From assembly GCA_017484285.1 (NCBI GenBank), contig JAFUTH010000013.1, positions 39,975 through 103,974 of the forward strand: DNA of 64,000 bases, in the 5' to 3' direction. Each line of letters starts with the position of its first letter. Position 1 is the first letter of the stretch. A program made the position numbers and the translations under genes. Source of the stretch: Treponema sp. Lineage in GTDB: Bacteria > Spirochaetota > Spirochaetia > Treponematales > Treponemataceae. The notes beneath the pieces were generated by a model. It did no database searches and was not told where the DNA came from. It saw nothing but the letters and a program-made list of their open reading frames with translations. Of this stretch, positions 60,024-64,000 are shown piece by piece.

Positions 60024-60245
60024 ATGCCGGACGAACTGTTTGAAAAGAAAGCCGAATTCATCTCGTGGTGCATAGAAGAATATGCGGCAAAAAACGACTT
60101 GAACGGGCGCGATGTGGCGAACGACTTTGCGCAGAAGAAAGTACTTGATTTTTTGGGCGAGCATTACGAGATTCTGCACACGCAGGGAAAGCCTTACATA
60201 TTGGAGACAATCGCGGATTTCATCAGAACGAGGGCGGGCAAATGA
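60024..60245 (+). CDS. DUF3791 protein, cassette B gene 1
   Basis: A 73-residue helical protein with the same pattern as the 51761 product: KAEFISWCIEEYAAKNDLNG, KKVLDFLGEHYEILHTQGKPYILETIADFIRT. TTGGAG lies before ATG 60024. The stop overlaps the start of the DUF3990 gene by 4 nt (ATGA), exactly as in cassette A. Probable partner or antitoxin of the next gene (inference). Confidence 0.8.
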   Translation: MPDELFEKKAEFISWCIEEYAAKNDLNGRDVANDFAQKKVLDFLGEHYEILHTQGKPYILETIADFIRTRAGK

Positions 60246-60727
60246 CAATCTTTTACGGCGGATTTTCCGAAGTTTCAGAACCAAAAATCTTAAACGCAAC
60301 ACATTCAATGGATTTTGGGACAGGTTTCTACACGACAACTGATTTTGACCAGGCAAAGAAATGGTCGCTTATAAAGAAAGACAGATTCAATTACGAGAGA
60401 GCAGTTGTATCAACTTTTGAAATGGACAACTTAATTTTCAAAACAACCGACTTGAAAAGCAAAGTGTTTCACCATGCGGACGAAGAATGGCTCGATTTTG
60501 TCATGTCGAACCGTCAAGACATTCATTTTACCTACGATTACGATGTCGTGATGGGCGCGGTTGCGAATGACAATGTGTATGAGAGCCTGAACTTGTATGA
60601 GGCGGGATTTTTGAGCAAGCGTGAACTGCTCGAAGAACTGATGACATGGAAATATGTAGACCAAATTTGCTTTCACACGGAAAAAGCGTTACACTATTTA
60701 CGATTTTTAAAGTCGGAGGAGGTGTGA
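60242..60727 (+). CDS. DUF3990 protein (ADP-ribosyltransferase-like), cassette B gene 2
   Basis: A 161-residue DUF3990 protein, paralogue of the 51976 product. Shared blocks are VSEPKIL, MDFGTGFYTTTDFDQAKKW, EEWLDFVMSNRQ, YDYDVVMGAVANDN, and DQICFHTEKALHYLRFLKSEEV. The first motif is FYGGF where copy A has LYHGS, so the His expected in the ADP-ribosyltransferase triad is replaced by Gly. Copy B may therefore be inactive or specialised. The 3' end runs into a palindromic hairpin that starts at the stop codon. Confidence 0.8.
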   Translation: MTIFYGGFSEVSEPKILNATHSMDFGTGFYTTTDFDQAKKWSLIKKDRFNYERAVVSTFEMDNLIFKTTDLKSKVFHHADEEWLDFVMSNRQDIHFTYDYDVVMGAVANDNVYESLNLYEAGFLSKRELLEELMTWKYVDQICFHTEKALHYLRFLKSEEV

Positions 60728-60812
60728 CAAAAACACATCCGTGTATTTTTGTCACATCATAATTGCTTCGCAATTATGGATTTGCCGCATCCTTGCGGCA
60801 CCGCTAACGCGG
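60723..60812. repeat. Palindrome cluster inside cassette B
   Basis: Four hairpins: TGTGACAAAAA.../...TTTTTGTCACA (60723-60756), CATAATTGC/GCAATTATG (60758-60778, loop TTC), TGCCGCA/TGCGGCA (60783-60800) and CCGC/GCGG (60801-60812, loop TAAC). ACATCCGTGTATTTTTG (60735-60751) is the reverse of 57924-57940. Confidence 0.85.
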
Positions 60813-60833
60813 AGTTTTTAAGGAGGTTTTCAA

Positions 60834-61049
60834 ATGACACGACCGCAAGTAACGCAGAAAAATGTCCATCTTTTCATTCCGCACAAAGTCGCAAAAATCT
60901 GCGGTGAACTGAACCGCTCCGAACACCTTTCGCTGAATGACAGCATTTTGAAACTGTACAACTCTCCCGCCTATGAAATTTTGAGCCGTGAATCTTCAAA
61001 ACTATGGCAGGAAGGCTGGGTGTATATGTATCAGATGATTGAAAAGTAG
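60834..61049 (+). CDS. Small unknown protein, cassette B gene 3
   Basis: A 71-residue protein, paralogue of the 52546 product by its C-terminal pattern (SPAYEILSRESSKLWQEG, residues 43-61). N-terminal residues TQKNVHLFIPHKVAKICGEL could form a short DNA-binding or adapter helix. A strong AAGGAGG lies 7 nt before the ATG. It is separated from gene 2 by 106 bp of palindromes, whereas the cassette A equivalents are 3 nt apart. Function unknown. Confidence 0.72.
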   Translation: MTRPQVTQKNVHLFIPHKVAKICGELNRSEHLSLNDSILKLYNSPAYEILSRESSKLWQEGWVYMYQMIEK

Positions 61050-61192
61050 AGAAAGTCTACGATTATAATTTTTTTTCTTTACACTTCACCCTAAAATGTA
61101 AACCCTCTTAACACCGCATCGAAACTGTAAATTGCTTTTGCGCCCTCCAATGTTAAAATCAGAGTATCGACACAACAGATTTTGGAGGAATT

Positions 61193-61651
61193 ATGGCAGA
61201 CAAGGCAAAAATCATCGAAGGATTGCAGATTATCGTGACGGACTTGGCGCAGCAGGCGGACAGCCATGCGATTCAGTCCCGCGTGTTCGCCTCTCAGGGC
61301 TTTGCGAAACTCGCGGAAAAGTACGCCGAGCATGCTACCGAGGAGCGCGGGTGGGTGGATAAATGCACCGACCGTATCATCGACTTGGGCGGCGAGGTGA
61401 AGTGCGGCGCAAAGAAGGAAACGCCCGTCTGCAAGAACCCGATTGACTGGCTCAAATACGACCTGCAGGTCTCGAAGGACGGCTTGGCGTGGCTCAAGAC
61501 GCTCACCGAAGAAGCCCGCGATGACTACGCCACATTCGACATCCTCAAGGCGTATTATCTGGACGAGGAAGAGGACATGTTCTGGGGCGAGCAGCAGCTT
61601 GAGCTGATTGACTGCATCGGCGCACAGAACTGGATTCTGCGGCAGCTGTAA
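61193..61651 (+). CDS. Ferritin-like diiron protein (bacterioferritin-related)
   Basis: A 152-residue four-helix protein. SHAIQSRVFASQGFAKLAEKYAEHATEERGWVDKCTDRIIDLGGEV resembles the second helix pair of bacterioferritins, and DEEEDMFWGEQQLELIDCIGAQNWILRQL matches their C-terminal helix. Glu residues suitable for a diiron site are present in EERG and EEEDMFWGEQ. It could store iron or protect against oxygen stress. GGAGGAA precedes the ATG. It is followed 10 nt later by a small winged-helix gene, probably in one operon. Confidence 0.8.
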   Translation: MADKAKIIEGLQIIVTDLAQQADSHAIQSRVFASQGFAKLAEKYAEHATEERGWVDKCTDRIIDLGGEVKCGAKKETPVCKNPIDWLKYDLQVSKDGLAWLKTLTEEARDDYATFDILKAYYLDEEEDMFWGEQQLELIDCIGAQNWILRQL

Positions 61652-61661
61652 GGGGGAAACG

Positions 61662-61838
61662 ATGGACGAAAAAGAGCAGATTCTGAAAGCGATGCGCGAC
61701 GCGGGCGTTCCGCTCAACGCAGGCAAAATCGCCGAGCTGACGGGGCTTGACCGAAAAACAGTGGACAAGGCGATGGACGCGATGAAAAAGGACGGAAGCA
61801 TAGTCTCGCCCGTGCGCTGCAAGTGGCAGCCGGCGTAA
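61662..61838 (+). CDS. Small winged-helix-like protein
   Basis: A 58-residue protein made mostly of a helix-turn-helix: ILKAMRDAGVPLNAGKIAELTGLDRKTVDKAMDAMKKDGSIVSPVRCKWQPA, like a MarR/IclR-type DNA-binding core without other domains. Start set at ATG 61662, with AGGGGG 5 nt upstream. It follows the ferritin-like gene by 10 nt and is followed by a terminator, so it is the last gene of a two-gene operon and may regulate it. Confidence 0.78.
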   Translation: MDEKEQILKAMRDAGVPLNAGKIAELTGLDRKTVDKAMDAMKKDGSIVSPVRCKWQPA

Positions 61839-61855
61839 GGCATAGAATATATCGA

Positions 61856-61890
61856 GCGCACCGAACGGAAACGCGCGGTGCGCTTTTTTT
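61856..61890 (+). terminator. Intrinsic terminator after winged-helix gene
   Basis: GCGCACCG (61856-61863) pairs with CGGTGCGC (61876-61883), followed by seven Ts. Confidence 0.85.
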
Positions 61891-61910
61891 GTTTGCGACT
61901 ACTATTTTTA

Positions 61911-61919
61911 TGTTATACT
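61911..61919 (+). promoter_or_regulatory. Extended -10 of acetyltransferase gene
   Basis: TGTTATACT, an extended -10 with TATACT at 61914-61919. The gene has a normal GAGG ribosome site 22 nt later. Confidence 0.55.
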
Positions 61920-61940
61920 GTTCGCACAACGAGGTGAAAA

Positions 61941-62582
61941 ATGAAAGACGGAAAGAATCCCGACCCGAATACAATCCACCCGATTGCGGGCTACGAAAAC
62001 GAAATCTATGTGAAGCCAACGGTCACGAACCCGAACATCATCGTGGGCGAGTTCACCTACATTGCAGACAGCGACTTTGAAAGCCATGTTACGCACCTTT
62101 ACGACTGGAACGGCGACAGGCTCATCGTCGGCAAGTTCTGCCAGATTGCGACGGGCGTAGAGTTCGTGATGAATGGAGCGAACCATCAGATGAACGCTGT
62201 GACGACATTTCCGTTCTACACGCTTGAAGGCTGGAATATGCAGCCGCCTGCCCGCGAGGATTTGCCGCTCAAGGGCGACACGGTAATCGGAAACGATGTG
62301 TGGATTGGTCAGAACGCAACGATTCTGCCCGGCGTTCACATCGGCGACGGTGCGATAATCGGAGCGAATGCCACGGTTGCAAGCGACATTCCGCCGTACA
62401 CGGTTTCAGCAGGGAATCCCGCGCGGATAATCCGCAAACGCTTTGACGACGAACTGATTGACCTTTTGGAGCGATTCAAATGGTGGGATAAGCCGATTGA
62501 GGAAACCAACGCACTCATTCCGATTCTGACAAGCGGGGATTTGGAGAATGTAAGGACGGAGTTAAAAAAGCGGTTGATGTAA
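61941..62582 (+). CDS. CatB/Vat-type hexapeptide acetyltransferase
   Basis: A 213-residue left-handed beta-helix acetyltransferase. Hexapeptide repeats and catalytic His: [27 protein letters not shown] is the CatB/Vat active-site loop, and [52 protein letters not shown] is diagnostic. Related enzymes acetylate chloramphenicol or streptogramins, but many homologues are not resistance enzymes. ACGAGGTG lies before ATG. Transcribed alone from the extended -10 promoter. Confidence 0.9.
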   Translation: MKDGKNPDPNTIHPIAGYENEIYVKPTVTNPNIIVGEFTYIADSDFESHVTHLYDWNGDRLIVGKFCQIATGVEFVMNGANHQMNAVTTFPFYTLEGWNMQPPAREDLPLKGDTVIGNDVWIGQNATILPGVHIGDGAIIGANATVASDIPPYTVSAGNPARIIRKRFDDELIDLLERFKWWDKPIEETNALIPILTSGDLENVRTELKKRLM

Positions 62583-62628
62583 CAGAAGCTCAAGAAAATT
62601 CACCCAAAAAACATAAGGAGAACACGGC

Positions 62629-62988
62629 ATGAAATACGCCTACGCATCAAAGACAGGGCATGTTGAAAAAATCGTGCGGAAACTGGGCTTGGCGGATGCG
62701 CTCAGAATCACCGACGGCACGGAAACGATAGACGGCGAGTTCGTCATCTTCACCTACACCACGGGCAAGGGCAAAGTTCCCAAGCAGGTCGAGGCGTTTC
62801 TTTCGCACAACGCGGGCGTTCAGGCGGTGGTGGGGAGCGGAAGCCGTGCCAAGAGCCACGCGGACACCTTCAACTTCGCTGCGGACACCATCGGAACGCA
62901 GTACAATGTTCCCGTCCTCGCGCGGCTTGACGGCACAGGCACGGACGCGGAAATCGACTTGCTCAAAGATGCGATAGAAACATTGTAG
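62629..62988 (+). CDS. nrdI: NrdI-like flavodoxin
   Basis: A 119-residue flavodoxin-fold protein of the NrdI family: YASKTGHVEKIV (FMN phosphate loop), FTYTTGKGKVPKQVEAFL, GSGSRAKSHADTFNFAADTIGTQYNVPVLARLDGTGTDAEIDLL. NrdI activates the manganese cofactor of class Ib ribonucleotide reductase. No nrdE, nrdF or nrdH lies nearby in the window. AAGGAGAAC lies before ATG. Confidence 0.85.
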   Translation: MKYAYASKTGHVEKIVRKLGLADALRITDGTETIDGEFVIFTYTTGKGKVPKQVEAFLSHNAGVQAVVGSGSRAKSHADTFNFAADTIGTQYNVPVLARLDGTGTDAEIDLLKDAIETL

Positions 62989-63130
62989 GGGGAAGTCTCC
63001 CCCTCGCTCCAAAGCCTACGGCTTTTCCGCTACCCCTTCTCCTAAGGGGGCGGCAGCCCCCTTAAAATCCCCCGACATTCCGCAAATCTTTGCACATTTT
63101 CCCCGCAAATCAATTATTTTATGCTATACT
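62989..63130. repeat. Repeat region and promoter before second toxin pair
   Basis: CTCCCCCTCGCTCCAA (about 62996-63011) and TTTTCCGCTACCCC (63024-63037) copy words from 59279-59327. TAAGGGGGC/GCCCCCTTA (63043-63051, 63056-63064, loop GGCA) is a perfect hairpin. ATGCTATACT (TATACT 63125-63130) is an extended -10 for the gene at 63161. Confidence 0.65.
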
Positions 63131-63160
63131 ATCCCTATCTCACAAACAGGAGGCGCACGA

Positions 63161-63412
63161 ATGAACGCAACGGCACAAAAGACGGCGGCTTGGTATACGC
63201 GGATGCTCATGCCACTTGAAAGGAACATAAAACTCACCATCATCAGCAGACTTTCTGCCTCGCTCGTGGAAAACGAAGCCGCCAAGACCGACAGGAACTT
63301 TTTCAACGGGCTGACGGGCGCATGGGATGACGGCGTTTCTCCCGAAGATGAAGCAGCCTCTATCCGCTCCGCGCGGACTCAAGGTGCAACCCGCGTTCTG
63401 GAGGACTTTTAG
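63161..63412 (+). CDS. Probable antitoxin of PIN toxin pair
   Basis: An 83-residue protein with no strong family match. The middle (MLMPLERNIKLTIISRLSASLVENEA) resembles the helical N-terminal part seen in short antitoxins preceding VapC genes. AGGAGG lies before ATG 63161. Its stop is 1 nt before the GTG start of the PIN gene, the usual arrangement of type II pairs. Role assigned mainly by position. Confidence 0.68.
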   Translation: MNATAQKTAAWYTRMLMPLERNIKLTIISRLSASLVENEAAKTDRNFFNGLTGAWDDGVSPEDEAASIRSARTQGATRVLEDF

Positions 63413-63413
63413 C

Positions 63414-63818
63414 GTGGCGGCACAATATTTACTCGACACAAACATCTGTATTTCACTGCTTAAAAACAAGTACGGCATCCGCGAAAAGGTCATAGCCGCA
63501 GAGCCGAGAAACTGCTTCATCTCCGAGATTACGATTGCGGAACTCTACTACGGCGCGGCAAAGGGCGAGCGCAAGGCGGAACGGGCAAAAGATGTGGAAT
63601 TCATCGCGAGCAAATTCGAAGTTCTGCCGATTTTTCCCGCGTTGGAGCTGTTCGGAAATCTCAAAGCGGAGCTTGAAACGGACGGCAACCGCATTGACGA
63701 CTTTGACATACTCATCGGATCGACCGCCCTTGTGAACAATCTGGTCATGGTGACCGACAACGAAAAGCATCTCTCGCGGCTCCCAAACATCACGATAGAA
63801 AACTGGAAGCAGGCATGA
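63414..63818 (+). CDS. vapC: PIN-domain toxin (VapC/FitB-like)
   Basis: A 134-residue PIN RNase: YLLDTNICISLLKNKYGI (first Asp), FISEITIAELYYGAAKGERKA (Glu), RIDDFDILIGSTALVNNLVMVTDNEKHLSRLPNITIENW (remaining acidic residues). All key residues of the metal site are present. The start is GTG 63414, 9 nt after GGAGG; an in-frame ATG at 63327 would overlap the antitoxin gene. Length and motifs are standard for VapC. Confidence 0.9.
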   Translation: MAAQYLLDTNICISLLKNKYGIREKVIAAEPRNCFISEITIAELYYGAAKGERKAERAKDVEFIASKFEVLPIFPALELFGNLKAELETDGNRIDDFDILIGSTALVNNLVMVTDNEKHLSRLPNITIENWKQA

Positions 63819-63922
63819 AGAACGGGAATTGAGACATCACCAAGAGCAAGAAATAGCCGTTTTCCCGCACAAAATCCCAAAAATATTCCTAAAATTTCCC
63901 CCACAAAATCCGCAAAGTGTGC

Positions 63923-63928
63923 TATACT
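63923..63928 (+). promoter_or_regulatory. Extended -10 at right edge, leaderless start
   Basis: TGTGCTATACT, with TATACT at 63923-63928, lies 6 nt before an ATG at 63935 and no ribosome site precedes it, as at 59396. Confidence 0.5.
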
Positions 63929-63934
63929 CTTTGT

Positions 63935-64000
63935 ATGCGGAGTACAATCAGCGAAAAAAGTGCATATTTTTTCTCAAAACCTCTTGACACGGATAGTGCC
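63935..64000 (+). CDS. Partial open frame at right edge, unknown
   Basis: Twenty-two codons open to the window end from ATG 63935 (MRSTISEKSAYFFSKPLD). Too short to identify. It is included because a TGCTATACT promoter sits 6 nt upstream, exactly as before the TetR gene. It could be a chance frame. Confidence 0.4.
   Translation, partial: MRSTISEKSAYFFSKPLDTDSA

Noticed and set aside
1..64000. CRISPR array, tRNA, rRNA or replication origin
   Set aside because: No regularly spaced long direct repeats, no cloverleaf-type tRNA ends with CCA-adjacent T-loops, no rRNA-like conserved stretches and no DnaA-box cluster were noticed on reading.

Overview
The window reads as a gut- or rumen-type spirochaete, most likely a Treponema (inference). 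The pointers are many lipoproteins with a lipobox Cys, secreted beta-barrel proteins ending in aromatic residues, a plant-polysaccharide diet, DUF3791/DUF3990 cassettes, and intergenic DNA full of small perfect palindromes and AGTTAGGAGT-type repeats. No rRNA, tRNA or CRISPR array was seen.

About 1-41.4 kb is one large arabinan / arabinofuranoside utilisation locus. On the minus strand at the left edge is a YtfQ-YtfR-YtfT-YjfF type furanose ABC importer (1879-6654). A second YtfQ-like lipoprotein and a YesM-type sensor kinase (cut by the window edge) follow it and look like a periplasmic sugar sensor. Rightwards on the plus strand come a duplicated lipoprotein/porin operon (7163-11466), a LamG lipoprotein, four GH43 enzymes (two exported, two cytosolic), an oligosaccharide ABC importer lacking its ATPase (20330-23596), an AraC regulator and a GH1 enzyme. 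On the minus strand are a GH127/GH146-type beta-L-arabinofuranosidase, a GH27-rhodanese fusion, an exported clan GH-A enzyme with two carbohydrate-binding modules, and a catabolic run GH51-GH51-araB-araA-araD-transaldolase (33608-41373). Together they would cut arabinan at the surface, import the oligosaccharides, trim them inside and feed L-arabinose to xylulose 5-phosphate and the pentose phosphate pathway. Promoters of several of these units share a tandem direct-repeat site (TATCAA or CAAGAATT, exactly 20 bp apart) upstream of good -35/-10 boxes. This is a strong candidate for the regulon operator.

From 41.6 to 46.5 kb lie three anaerobic cobalamin genes (cbiF, cbiG, cbiH), interrupted by a MATE exporter and a Phd/PIN toxin-antitoxin pair. 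cbiG carries an in-frame palindromic repeat. From 46.6 to 51.7 kb is a complete urease operon, ureABCEFGD. From 52.8 to 57.8 kb, on the opposite strand, is a urea ABC importer urtA-urtBC-urtD-urtE in which the two permeases are fused into one protein. A small membrane protein and a LuxR-type regulator are divergently placed at its head.

The rest is accessory DNA. Two paralogous three-gene cassettes, each DUF3791 - DUF3990 (ADP-ribosyltransferase-like) - small unknown protein, lie at 51761-52764 and 60024-61049, and are the best candidate for an undescribed system. There are also a TetR regulator, a ferritin-like protein with a small winged helix, a CatB/Vat acetyltransferase, an orphan NrdI, a second PIN toxin pair, and much palindromic repeat DNA.

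Six genes begin with a -10 box only 5-6 nt before an ATG and no Shine-Dalgarno, suggesting leaderless mRNAs. All family calls come from reading motifs by eye; no database search was run.
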